NCBI GenBank assembly: GCA_019801415.1
Contig: JAHVJD010000004.1
Coordinates: 310,001 to 374,000 of the forward strand
Reading direction: 5' to 3'
Length of the DNA stretch: 64,000 bases
Source of the DNA: Nocardioides marinus
Lineage (GTDB): Bacteria > Pseudomonadota > Alphaproteobacteria > Rhodobacterales > Rhodobacteraceae
Below are positions 8,504 to 19,142 of this stretch, piece after piece. The position numbers were made by a program, and so were the translations under genes. The notes under the pieces were generated by a model. That model did not search any database. It saw only the letters and a program-made list of their open reading frames with translations, and was not told the origin of the DNA. Within the stretch, counting starts at the first letter, position 1, and each line of letters starts with the position of its first letter.

Positions 8504-9250
8504 GTGACCGGACTGCTTGAACTTTTGGGCCTTGGCGCCAGCGCAGAGCTGCTGTCGCTGTCAGGCTGGGGCGGCAACCTTCTGCGGGGGCTTGTCAATT
8601 CCTTGCAGATCGCCTTTGGCGCCTTTGGCATGGGGCTGGTGATCGGGCTGTTCGGAGCCTATGGTAAACTCTACGGCGGGAAGGTCACGCGTGATCTTCT
8701 CGCCATCTACACCACGGTGATCCGGGCGGTGCCGGAACTGGTGCTGATCCTGATCCTCTATTACGTGGGCAGCGATATCATCAACAAGATCTCCGCCGCG
8801 ATGGGCGGCGGCCGGGTCGAGATCAACGGCGTCGCGGCCGGCATCTGGGTGCTGGGCGTGGTGCAGGGGGCCTATGCCACCGAAGTGCTGCGCGGCGCCA
8901 TCAAGGCGGTGCCGACGGGCCAGATCGAGGCGGCGAAATCCTATGGCATGCCGGCCTTCATGATCATGCGCCGGGTGACGATCCCGGCGATGATGAGCTT
9001 TGCGGTGCCGGGGCTGGCGAACCTGTGGCTGATCGCCACCAAGGACACCGCGCTGTTGGCGGTGGTCGGCTTCAACGAGCTGACGCTGGAGACCCGGCAG
9101 GCGGCCAGCAGCACGCGGGCCTATTTCACCTTTTTCCTTGCGGCAGGCGCGCTCTACCTGATGGTGACGCTGTGTTCCGGCGTGGTCTTTGCCCGGATCG
9201 AAAAATGGGCGCGCCGCGGCCAGCCCTCGCTGAAGGGGGGCACGGCATGA
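8504..9250 (+). CDS. Amino-acid ABC transporter permease, HisQ-like
   Basis: 248 residues, GTG start 9 bases after the binding-protein stop. Inner-membrane protein of the HisM/GlnP type with about five membrane spans. The cytoplasmic EAA coupling motif is visible in the second half (GQIEAAKSYGMPAFMIMRRVTIPAM). The stretch IYTTVIRAVPELVLILILYY is the usual start of the transmembrane domain and is more polar than the second permease at this point. The stop overlaps the ATG of the next permease (ATGA), giving co-translation. It should pair with the next gene as the HisQ/HisM heterodimer. Confidence 0.88.
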   Translation: MTGLLELLGLGASAELLSLSGWGGNLLRGLVNSLQIAFGAFGMGLVIGLFGAYGKLYGGKVTRDLLAIYTTVIRAVPELVLILILYYVGSDIINKISAAMGGGRVEINGVAAGIWVLGVVQGAYATEVLRGAIKAVPTGQIEAAKSYGMPAFMIMRRVTIPAMMSFAVPGLANLWLIATKDTALLAVVGFNELTLETRQAASSTRAYFTFFLAAGALYLMVTLCSGVVFARIEKWARRGQPSLKGGTA

Positions 9251-10008
9251 CCAGTGTGAAGGCACTGATGCAGCCGCACCGCATCGTGATGATGCTGATT
9301 TTTGCCGCACTTGTGGTCTGGTGCGCGCTGTCGCTGCGCTGGGACTGGATCCCGCAGTATGCGCCGCTGGCGCTGGAGGGGTTGTGGACCACCATCTGGA
9401 TCCTGGCGGTGTCGACCTTCCTCGGCTTTCTGCTGGCGGTGCCACTGGGCCTCGCCCAGGCCATCGGCCCCTGGTACCTGTCGATCCCGGCGCGGACCTT
9501 CTGCACCATCATCCGCGGCACGCCGCTGCTGCTGCAGATCTGGCTGCTGTATTACGGGCTGGGCTCGCTGTTTCCGCAGTTCCCCTGGATCCGCGGGTCC
9601 GAGCTGTGGCCCTATCTGCGGCAGGCCTGGCCCTATGCAGTGCTGGCGCTGACGCTGTCCTATGCGGGCTATGAGGGCGAGGTGATGCGCGGTGCCTTTT
9701 CCGGCGTGGCCAAGGGCCAGCTGGAGGCGGCCAAGTCCTTTGGCATGCCGCGTTTCACCATGTTCCGCCGGATCTGGCTGCCGCAGGCGGTGCGCAACGT
9801 GCTGCCGACGCTGGGCGGCGAGACGATCCTGCAGCTGAAGGCCACACCGCTGGTGGCGACGATCACGGTGGTGGACATCTATGCCGTGTCCTCGCGGGTG
9901 CGATCGGACACCTTCATCGTCTATGAGCCGCTCTTGCTGCTGGCCCTGGTCTACCTTGTCATTGCCGGCCTGATTGCCCTCGCGTTCCGCCGGTTCGAGC
10001 AGGGCTGA
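9247..10008 (+). CDS. Amino-acid ABC transporter permease, HisM-like
   Basis: 253 residues, starting at the ATG that overlaps the previous stop. Signature FCTIIRGTPLLLQIWLLYYGLG is the classic HisM/GlnP segment, followed by SYAGYEGEVMRGAF and the coupling motif GQLEAAKSFGMPRFTMFRRIWLPQA. Membrane spans are predicted near residues 10-28, 44-66, 84-105, 135-155 and 218-245. It is the last gene of the importer operon. An AGGGCG/CGCCCT hairpin (10146-10161) lies about 140 bases downstream but lacks a T-run, so the operon end is not sharply defined. Confidence 0.88.
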   Translation: MTSVKALMQPHRIVMMLIFAALVVWCALSLRWDWIPQYAPLALEGLWTTIWILAVSTFLGFLLAVPLGLAQAIGPWYLSIPARTFCTIIRGTPLLLQIWLLYYGLGSLFPQFPWIRGSELWPYLRQAWPYAVLALTLSYAGYEGEVMRGAFSGVAKGQLEAAKSFGMPRFTMFRRIWLPQAVRNVLPTLGGETILQLKATPLVATITVVDIYAVSSRVRSDTFIVYEPLLLLALVYLVIAGLIALAFRRFEQG

Positions 10009-10392
10009 GCCGACACGGGTCCGCCACGGGGGCCTGGTCGCCGACTGCGCCACCCCCGGCGCGGCTTGTCCTGCGGGCGGGCGTCGCGCGGCGGTCTGAC
10101 GAAATCTTCATCCCTATGGGCAACCAAACCGGCGTGCAGGCCGGTAGGGCGTTGACGCCCTGCGTCGGCAGGCGCAGACTGCTGATACAGTAAGGAATTA
10201 TCCGAGCCAGCCCGAAATGTTTGCGAAAATTTTGCAAAGCCCTCTGAAACTGGCACCATGTTTTGAAATGTTTCTGGTCAACTGGCCTTATCGGTTTCTG
10301 AAACTGTCACTGTCGGTGAAAGACCGGCAACCGCAAGCTTCTGCAACAAACAACAAGAATAACAAAAATCGATCCATAGGGAGTATTTGGAT
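10009..10392. other. Intergenic region upstream of the PotD-like gene
   Basis: No gene is visible in these 384 bases. The first half is GC-rich with a short hairpin (AGGGCG at 10146-10151, CGCCCT at 10156-10161). The second half is AT-rich and promoter-like, and holds the two diverged repeat units described in the next entry. Confidence 0.6.
10214..10310 (+). repeat. Two-copy diverged tandem repeat in the PotD-like promoter region
   Basis: GAAATGTTT occurs at 10214-10222 and 10265-10273. TCTGAAACTGGCAC at 10243-10256 recurs as TCTGAAACTGTCAC at 10297-10310 (13 of 14 bases). The two element pairs keep the same order and lie 51 and 54 bases apart. Unit 1 also holds a dyad, TTGCGAAAATTTTGCAA at 10221-10237. 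This looks like a duplicated regulatory unit; function is unknown. Confidence 0.6.
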
Positions 10393-11517
10393 ATGACGAT
10401 CAAACGTACACTTTCCCGCCGCGCGGTGTTGAAGACCGCGGGTGCTGCGGCACTGGCGGCCCCCTTGTATTCCAAGAGCGCGCTGGCCTCGTCGGGCGAG
10501 ATCAACATCCTGATGTGGTCGGACTATCTGCCGCCGGAGTTCATTTCCGGCTTTGAATCCGAGACCGGCATCAAGGTGAACTACACCGGCATCGGCTCGA
10601 ACGAGGAAATCATCAACAAGATGAAGGCCACCAAGGGCCAGGGCTTTGACATCGTCTCGCCGACCAACAACCGCTCGCTGCAGTGGGGGCCGCTGGAACT
10701 GCTGAAGCCGTTCGACATGAACAAGGTCAACATCGACGCGGTGAACCCGGCGATGGCCAAGATCGGCACGGACGCCTGGAACTTTGACGGCGCAGGCGTG
10801 CATTGGCTGCCGCATATCTGGGGCACCGAGGGCATCGCCTACCGCACCGACAAGTGGCTGCCCGCGGGGGATGCGCCCTCCTACGGCGACGTCTGGTCGG
10901 AAGAAAACGCCGGCAAGACCATGGGCCGGGCACATTCGATGATGCTGGGCGCGGGCCTGTTCATGGAAGCCTCGGGCGAGATGGAACCGGGCTCGATCTG
11001 GGCCGCCTACGAGGACGAGGAAACCATGCGCAAGGTCTGGGGCCAGGTCACCGACTGGTGCGTGGCGCGCAAGGACCGGATCAAGCTGATCTGGAACGAT
11101 GCCGACACCCAGAAGAACGGCCTGCTGAACGAAGGCGTGGTGGTCGGCCAGACCTGGGACGGCCCGCCGCTGGCGCTCAAATCCGCGGGTGAGCCGGTGC
11201 ACTACCAGGCGCCGGTCGAGGGCGCGATGGCCTGGGTCGACGGGATTTCGATGCCGGTCGGCGCCAAGAACGAAGAGCAGGTCTATGCCTTCCTCGACTA
11301 CGCCTACCGTAAGGAGCCCGCGGGCAAGGCAATCGACAGCCACGGCTACAACTCGCCGGTGCTGGGTGCGGATACCTACTCGGGCGATGTCTACAAGAAG
11401 AACTTTGCCGAGGCCTATCCGGGCAACTCGCTGGCCAATCTGAACCCCTGGCCGGCCGAAGCGCCCTGGTATGCCGACGTGCGCACCGAGTTCGTCAACA
11501 AGTTCAAGAGCGCCTGA
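10393..11517 (+). CDS. Extracellular solute-binding protein, PotD/PotF-like (polyamine-type), Tat signal
   Basis: 374 residues from the ATG at 10393, which has AGGGAG nine bases upstream; a TTG two codons earlier is less likely. The N-terminus has a twin-arginine motif, S8-R-R-A-V-L-K, then AAALAAPLYSKSALA, so export by Tat is predicted. The mature part has the family 1 binding-protein start INILMWSDYLPPEFISGFE and the blocks KGQGFDIVSPTN and LPHIWGTEGIAYRTDKW seen in PotD/PotF. Family members bind spermidine or putrescine, but some bind other cations. It is followed by a hairpin and then the ATPase and two permeases. Roseobacter genomes carry several paralogues, so the ligand is not certain. 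Confidence 0.85.
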   Translation: MTIKRTLSRRAVLKTAGAAALAAPLYSKSALASSGEINILMWSDYLPPEFISGFESETGIKVNYTGIGSNEEIINKMKATKGQGFDIVSPTNNRSLQWGPLELLKPFDMNKVNIDAVNPAMAKIGTDAWNFDGAGVHWLPHIWGTEGIAYRTDKWLPAGDAPSYGDVWSEENAGKTMGRAHSMMLGAGLFMEASGEMEPGSIWAAYEDEETMRKVWGQVTDWCVARKDRIKLIWNDADTQKNGLLNEGVVVGQTWDGPPLALKSAGEPVHYQAPVEGAMAWVDGISMPVGAKNEEQVYAFLDYAYRKEPAGKAIDSHGYNSPVLGADTYSGDVYKKNFAEAYPGNSLANLNPWPAEAPWYADVRTEFVNKFKSA

Positions 11518-11538
11518 TCGCAAGCGCCAGACGTGCAG

Positions 11539-11566
11539 CTGGTCCCCGTCCACGAGTGGGGGCCAG
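11539..11566 (+). terminator. Stem-loop after the binding-protein gene (attenuator or RNA-processing site)
   Basis: CTGGTCCCC (11539-11547) pairs with GGGGGCCAG (11558-11566), one G-T wobble, loop of 10. No T-run follows. Stem-loops at this place commonly keep binding-protein mRNA more abundant than the permease mRNA. Confidence 0.5.
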
Positions 11567-11674
11567 TCGTGCGGCGACGGCGCGGTACATTCAATCAACA
11601 GCTAGGGGACGCAGGACATGCGGCAACCGGTGGTGCGCCACCGGGCGGTGTTTTGCACCCAGGGGAGAAGCCAA

Positions 11675-12787
11675 ATGAGTGCAGGGGTCGGCGTTGATCT
11701 CGAAAACCTCTGGATCCGCTTCGGTGACTTTGTCGCCGTGCGAGATGCCAATGTACACATCAAGGGGGGCGATTTCTTTTCGTTCCTCGGGCCGTCAGGC
11801 TGTGGCAAGACCACCATCTTGCGGGCGGTTTCCGGCTTTCTGGACCCCAGCGAGGGGCGGGTACTGATCGGCGGCAACGATATGAAGGGCATTGGCCCCA
11901 ACAAGCGCCCGACCGCGCTGATCTTCCAGAACCTGGCGCTGTTTCCGCTGATGAAGGTCTGGGAAAACATCACCTTCTCGATGGAGATCAAGGGCGCCTC
12001 CGCGCGCGAGCGGCGCAAGCGGGCAGATGAGCTGCTGGACATGATCGCGCTGCCGGGGCAGGGTGACAAGCTGCCCTCGGAACTGTCGGGCGGCCAGCGC
12101 CAGCGGGTTGCTATCGCGCGCGCCCTCTGTGCCGAGCCGGACGTTCTGCTGCTGGACGAGCCGCTGTCGGCGCTGGACCTGAAGCTGCGCCAGCACATGC
12201 GCACCGAGCTGCGCGAGATCCAGCAGCGGGTCGGCATCACTTTCATCTACATCACCCACGACCAGGGCGAGGCGCTGACCATGTCCGACAGCATCGCGGT
12301 GATGAAGGCGGGGGTGATTGACCAGATCGCCGATGGCAAGACCATCTACAACGACCCGTCCACCGCCTTTGCCGCGTCATTCGTGGGCGAAAACAACGTG
12401 TTCCGGGGCCGCATCAAGCAGATCATGGGCAATGAGGCGCTGATCGAGACGAACCGTTCCGGCACCCTGCTGGCGCGGATTTCCACCGCCAACCAGGGCC
12501 GGATGAAGGCAGGCGACGAAGCGATGATGTTCATCCGCCCGGAAGCGCTTGCGCTGGCAGGCGAGGGGGCGGCGGGGAGCAACATCGTCTCGGCCCGGGT
12601 CAACCACGAGGAGTTCGAGGGCAACGTTTTCAACATCTTCATGGAAGGTGACGGCGGCAAGGAGCTGAAGGTCTCGATCCCCAATGTGGGGCAGTCCTTT
12701 GACGATCACACCGGACAGAACATCACCCTGCAATACGCCACGGAAAACGCCGTTGTCGTGCCCGCGGGTGAGCTGGCCGCGGAATGA
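11675..12787 (+). CDS. Polyamine-type ABC transporter ATP-binding protein, PotA-like
   Basis: 370 residues from the ATG at 11675, preceded by AGGGGAG at 8 bases. An in-frame ATG at 11618 would add 19 residues that do not look like the family. Walker A GPSGCGKTT, Q-loop FQNLALFPLM, signature LSGGQRQRVAIARAL and Walker B LLLDEPLSALD are intact. The C-terminal third (about 240-370) is a TOBE/MOP regulatory domain (FVGENNVFRGRI, MFIRPEALAL), as in PotA. It powers the importer formed by the two following permeases. The stop lies 13 bases before the potB-like ATG. Confidence 0.88.
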   Translation: MSAGVGVDLENLWIRFGDFVAVRDANVHIKGGDFFSFLGPSGCGKTTILRAVSGFLDPSEGRVLIGGNDMKGIGPNKRPTALIFQNLALFPLMKVWENITFSMEIKGASARERRKRADELLDMIALPGQGDKLPSELSGGQRQRVAIARALCAEPDVLLLDEPLSALDLKLRQHMRTELREIQQRVGITFIYITHDQGEALTMSDSIAVMKAGVIDQIADGKTIYNDPSTAFAASFVGENNVFRGRIKQIMGNEALIETNRSGTLLARISTANQGRMKAGDEAMMFIRPEALALAGEGAAGSNIVSARVNHEEFEGNVFNIFMEGDGGKELKVSIPNVGQSFDDHTGQNITLQYATENAVVVPAGELAAE

Positions 12788-12800
12788 GGGAGCGCACGCC

Positions 12801-13721
12801 ATGCCAGTCTTCCTGAAGGAATTCTTCAAGCGCAACGGCACCGGCATGGGCAGCCTGATGCTGGCCTTGGTCCTGTTCTGGACCATCGGCCTGATCATCC
12901 TGCCGCAGCTGTCGATGCTCGACTTTTCGTTCCGGCCCAACCTGCCGCCGCCGGAGATCGGCGGCCCCAAGGATGTCTACACGCTGGAGAACTACAAGTA
13001 CCTGATCTACGGCCCCGAAGGCGGCAGCCAGGATTACAACGCGGTCGACCTCAAGGTGTTCTTCCGCACGCTGGTGGCGGCGGTCTGCGTCACCATCTTC
13101 AACCTGATCCTGTGCTACCCGATCGCCTATTACCTGGCGCAGACCAAGGGCAACCACATCCGCATCTTCGCGCTGATGCTGATCATCCCCTACTGGATCA
13201 ACGAGATCCTGCGCGCCTTTGCCCTGCGCATCATCTTCGGCGAGACCGGGGTTTTGAACAACGCGCTGGTCGGCCTGGGGATCTTCGATACGCCCTTTGA
13301 TTTCATCCGCAATGACATCGCGCTCTATGCGGGTCTGGGATATGCCTACATCCTGTTGATGATCTTCCCGATCTACAACGTGATCGAGAGCCTCGATCGC
13401 AACCAGATCGAGGCGGCGCGGGACATGGGCGCAAGCTGGGTGAAGATCCACCAGCGGGTGGTCATCCCTTACGCCAAGCCGGGGATCTCCTCGGGCTGTA
13501 CCATGGTGTTCATGCTGTCGGCGGGCGCGCTGGCGGCACCGCAGATCCTCGGCGGGCCGTCGTCGCTGTGGTTCACGCAGCTGATCTACCAGCAGTTCAA
13601 TGACAACTCCGACTGGCCGCAGGGCGCGGCCTACGCGGTGGTGCTGCTGGTGACCTGTATCCTGCTGGTGCTGGCGGTCATGCGGCTGTTCAAGGTGAAC
13701 ATGGGAGACATCGGCAAATGA
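12801..13721 (+). CDS. Polyamine-type ABC transporter permease, PotB-like
   Basis: 306 residues; ATG preceded by GAGGGAG. The upstream frame extension is not used. The N-terminal cytoplasmic helix is followed by a first span (about 16-38, LMLALVLFWTIGLIILPQL), then a long periplasmic loop with PNLPPPEIGGP, and five further spans. The EAA coupling motif is visible as RNQIEAARDMGASWVKIHQRVVIPYAK when read in two halves. Typical for PotB/PotH. It overlaps the PotC-like gene by 4 bases (ATGA). With that partner it forms the membrane channel. Confidence 0.87.
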   Translation: MPVFLKEFFKRNGTGMGSLMLALVLFWTIGLIILPQLSMLDFSFRPNLPPPEIGGPKDVYTLENYKYLIYGPEGGSQDYNAVDLKVFFRTLVAAVCVTIFNLILCYPIAYYLAQTKGNHIRIFALMLIIPYWINEILRAFALRIIFGETGVLNNALVGLGIFDTPFDFIRNDIALYAGLGYAYILLMIFPIYNVIESLDRNQIEAARDMGASWVKIHQRVVIPYAKPGISSGCTMVFMLSAGALAAPQILGGPSSLWFTQLIYQQFNDNSDWPQGAAYAVVLLVTCILLVLAVMRLFKVNMGDIGK

Positions 13722-15007
13722 AGAACCTGTCTTTCACACGGATCAGCATCTGGATCTACCTGGCGGTGTTCTTTGCCTACCTGCTGGGGCCGCTGATCAT
13801 CATGTCTGCGACCGCCTTCAACTCGCCCTCCTTCCCGCGGATGACCCCTTGGGAATGCCTGACCTTCGAGTGGTTCTCGGCGCTGTTTCAGGACGAACGT
13901 ATCCTGAACGGCATCTGGAACTCGATCCTGGTGGGCGCGGGCACGGTGGTGCTGTCGGTGGCGATGGGGCTGGCCGGGGCGCTGATGCTGACCCAGATCT
14001 GGCCCAAGCTGCGCGCCACCTATTACACCATCATCATCGCGCCGATCCTGATCCCGGGCGTGGTCATCGGCATCTCGACGCTGGTGTTCTGGGACCGGAT
14101 CAACCGGATGCTGGGGCTGGGCGCCGACAGTTTCCTGTCGAACGGTCTGTTCCTGACGGTGATCGGCCAGTCCACCTTCATCGCCAGCTACTGCATGCTG
14201 GTGCTGGTGGCGCGGTTGCAGCGCTATGATGTCGCGCTGACCGAAGCGGCGCTGGACCTGGGCGCGACCCATGCGCAGGCGTTCCGCAAGGTGCTGCTGC
14301 CGTTCATGCGGCCCGCGATTGCCTCGGCGGCGGTGCTGGCGTTCCTGGCAAGCTTCGAGAACTACAACACCACCACCTTCACCTTCGGGGAATACCCGAC
14401 GCTGACCATCGAGCTGGCGCAGAAAGTGCGCTACGGCATCACGCCTGCGATCTCGGCCCTGGCCTTCATCATCGTGGTGCTGACGGTCTTTGCGGCGCTG
14501 GCCAACGAGGCCTCGATCCGCCGCAAGGAGCTGGTCGCCATGGCCCGCAAGAAGGCCACGGTGGAGGAACTGGAAAGCGGCAAGCTGCGGCTGCCGGGCT
14601 TTCTCAGCTCCAATTCCGCGGCGGTGGCGCTGGTGGTGGTTGCCTGTGCCACGGTGGCGGTGGCCGGCACGGCGGCGGTCTACAGCCCGCAGCAGTGCAT
14701 TGCAGAGGTGCAGGAGCAGAAGCGGCTGGAGACGGAACAGCGCATCCAGGAGCTGCGCCGCCAGCGCGAGCTGCGTCGTCAGGAACAGCAGCAACAGCAG
14801 GGCGAGACCGCCCCGCAGGCGCAGCCCTCCGGCAACAACTCGGGCTTTGGCGGGGTGTTCAACCCCGGCAACCTGTCCGGCGACAGCAGCAGCGGCGAGG
14901 ACGCCAGCCCGACCGAGGAGCCGCCCGCGGGCAACAACTCGGGGTTCGGGGGCGTGTTCAATCCCGGAAACCTGTCCGGCGGCGATGGCGGGGGATCGGA
15001 CAACTGA
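13718..15007 (+). CDS. PotC-like ABC permease with an unusual C-terminal extension
   Basis: 429 residues, against about 260-290 for PotC/PotI. Residues 1-285 are a normal permease, with the coupling motif at ALTEAALDLGATHAQAFRKV. The rest is extra: a short basic/acidic linker (RRKELVAMARKKATVEELES), a hydrophobic span at 301-322, a Glu/Arg/Gln-rich coiled coil at 329-361 including QQQQQ, then a Gly/Ser/Asn-rich tail. The tail contains GNNSGFGGVFNPGNLSG twice without change, at 372-388 and 405-421. The frame is open, the stop is followed by a clean terminator, and the coding bias continues, so this is not a sequencing readthrough. The extra span would put the tail on the side opposite the permease C-terminus, presumably the periplasm. 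Its function is unknown to me. Confidence 0.85.
   Translation: MKNLSFTRISIWIYLAVFFAYLLGPLIIMSATAFNSPSFPRMTPWECLTFEWFSALFQDERILNGIWNSILVGAGTVVLSVAMGLAGALMLTQIWPKLRATYYTIIIAPILIPGVVIGISTLVFWDRINRMLGLGADSFLSNGLFLTVIGQSTFIASYCMLVLVARLQRYDVALTEAALDLGATHAQAFRKVLLPFMRPAIASAAVLAFLASFENYNTTTFTFGEYPTLTIELAQKVRYGITPAISALAFIIVVLTVFAALANEASIRRKELVAMARKKATVEELESGKLRLPGFLSSNSAAVALVVVACATVAVAGTAAVYSPQQCIAEVQEQKRLETEQRIQELRRQRELRRQEQQQQQGETAPQAQPSGNNSGFGGVFNPGNLSGDSSSGEDASPTEEPPAGNNSGFGGVFNPGNLSGGDGGGSDN
14831..14980 (+). repeat. Duplicated 51-base unit coding GNNSGFGGVFNPGNLSG
   Basis: Copies at 14831-14881 and 14930-14980 encode the same 17 residues. The DNA differs at six third-codon positions, all synonymous. 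The linker between them is acidic and Ser/Pro-rich. Confidence 0.9.
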
Positions 15008-15029
15008 TCCAGATGCCCGGCTCACGGCA

Positions 15030-15057
15030 AAGGCGGTCCCTCGGGGCCGCCTTTTTC
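15030..15057 (+). terminator. Intrinsic terminator after the PotC-like gene
   Basis: AGGCGG (15031-15036) pairs with CCGCCT (15047-15052), followed by TTTTTCTT. It lies 23 bases after the stop and ends the plus-strand transporter operon. The GlxA-type gene converges from the other side. Confidence 0.85.
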
Positions 15058-15076
15058 TTCGGTCATGCGGGAGTGG

Positions 15077-16081
15077 TCAGGCCAGCGAGCGCTGCGGCTC
15101 GCGTTCGGCGTAGTATTGCTTGCGGAAGGCCTGCGGGCTGGTCTTGTACTCGCGCTTGAACCATTCGGTCAGATTGCTGCGCGAGCCGAAGCCGGTGGCG
15201 GCGACGATTTCGGTCAGCGGCAGGCTGGTGTGCAGCAGCAGCTGGCGGGCCTTTTCGATGCGCAGCTTGCGGTAGGCCGCCAAGGGGCTGGTCCGGGTCT
15301 TTTCCTGAAAGCGTCGTTCCAGCTTGCGGGGAGAGACGCCCGCCTGGCTGGCGATGTCGCGGATCAGCAGCGGTTCCTCGATGTTGCGCTGCATCAGCTC
15401 GAGGATCTTGACGATCAGCGCATCGCCACCGGCGGCCTGTCGCAGCTGCAGGGAGACGCGGGAGTGATCGGCGGTCGGTCCCAGCGCGAGGCCGAGGTAG
15501 TCGCAGACCGCGTCGGCGATGAAGGCGCCGCGGTCTTCGCGCAGGTAGGTGGTCAGCAGGCGCAGGGCGGCAAAGCTGCTGATGGCGGTACTGATCCGGT
15601 CCGATACGGTTGTCAGCGTTCCGGCCGGGGCGCAGGGCAGGTCTTCCTCCTTGGCCGCGGCGGCGAAATTGGCGTGCACGGCGGTCTCGTAGCGGGTGTT
15701 CAGGCCGGTTTCGGGCAACAGGAAGATGGCGCTGCCGGCAAACAAACAGCGCGGGGTCTGGCGGCAGATCCTTTGCAGGCTGGCCTTCTCGCCGCTGTTC
15801 AGGGTCCAGCGGGTGGAAATGCCGCCAAGGAAGATGGCGGTTCGCGGCTTCCAGCCGTCGGGGGCCGAGCGCATCTGGGTGGCAAGGTCGTGCACATGGG
15901 TGCGATAGGGCGCGCCGGGGAACAGGTCGTTGGCGGCGCGGAAGACCTCGCAAATCATCTGCGCGGCGGCCTGGGATTCCTGGCGCGGCAGAATGATTTC
16001 GACATCGTGGAAACGGGCAGCGGGGGTTGCCGGGCTGGCGGACTGCGGAACTGGCATGGTCAGCGGTTCGAGACGGGACAT
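15077..16081 (-). CDS. GlxA-type AraC family transcriptional regulator (DJ-1/PfpI N-terminal domain)
   Basis: 334 residues. Two adjacent ATGs (16084 and 16081) follow AGAGGAGAGA; the second has the better spacing. Residues about 20-200 form a class I glutamine amidotransferase-like domain (VEIILPRQESQAAAQMICEVFRAAN, then TAIFLGGISTRW) without an obvious nucleophile cysteine elbow. The C-terminal 110 residues are an AraC DNA-binding domain with two helix-turn-helices (IRDIASQAGVSPRKLERRF; LTEIVAATGFGSRSNLTEWF). This architecture is shared by GbdR, SouR and CdhR, which sense glycine betaine, sarcosine and carnitine derivatives. It sits last in the lpd-lipA-agcS-gcvTHP run, so a role in glycine or methylglycine metabolism is likely. 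Confidence 0.87.
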   Translation of the reverse strand: MSRLEPLTMPVPQSASPATPAARFHDVEIILPRQESQAAAQMICEVFRAANDLFPGAPYRTHVHDLATQMRSAPDGWKPRTAIFLGGISTRWTLNSGEKASLQRICRQTPRCLFAGSAIFLLPETGLNTRYETAVHANFAAAAKEEDLPCAPAGTLTTVSDRISTAISSFAALRLLTTYLREDRGAFIADAVCDYLGLALGPTADHSRVSLQLRQAAGGDALIVKILELMQRNIEEPLLIRDIASQAGVSPRKLERRFQEKTRTSPLAAYRKLRIEKARQLLLHTSLPLTEIVAATGFGSRSNLTEWFKREYKTSPQAFRKQYYAEREPQRSLA

Positions 16082-16114
16082 CATTCTCTCCTCTGAGCGG
16101 GTCATGCGTGGGGA

Positions 16115-16167
16115 CTGTCCCGCCGGAGCGACCGGCGGGACAGGGGAGCCGGGGGGATGTCCCCCGG
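16115..16167 (-). terminator. Two adjacent strong stem-loops downstream of gcvP
   Basis: CTGTCCCGCCGG (16115-16126) pairs perfectly with CCGGCGGGACAG (16132-16143). CCGGGGG (16149-16155) pairs with CCCCCGG (16161-16167). They fill the gap between gcvP and the regulator gene. No T-run follows on either strand, so they may attenuate or protect mRNA and need not terminate fully. Confidence 0.5.
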
Positions 16168-16176
16168 CCAAAGGCA

Positions 16177-19026
<2,850 letters not shown>

Positions 19027-19108
19027 TTACAGCGCTCCTTTGAAAACGGTCACCTCCGGCCGGGCTTCGGAGTGCCTCCGGCGGGAGTATTTTGGGCAAG
19101 GTGAAAGC

Positions 19109-19133
19109 GCGGGGCCGGTCAGCGCGGCCCCGC
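19109..19133 (-). other. Stem-loop in the gcvH-gcvP gap
   Basis: GCGGGGCC (19109-19116) pairs with GGCCCCGC (19126-19133), loop of 9, and no T-run on the minus strand. It may lower gcvP relative to gcvH transcript or protect the upstream RNA. Confidence 0.45.
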
Positions 19134-19142
19134 AGGCCGGGA

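Noticed and set aside
10252-10266. Possible sigma-54 promoter (TGGCAC followed by TTTTGA)
   Set aside because: The -24 half fits, but the -12 half lacks the essential GC. The TGGCAC belongs to one copy of the local repeat.
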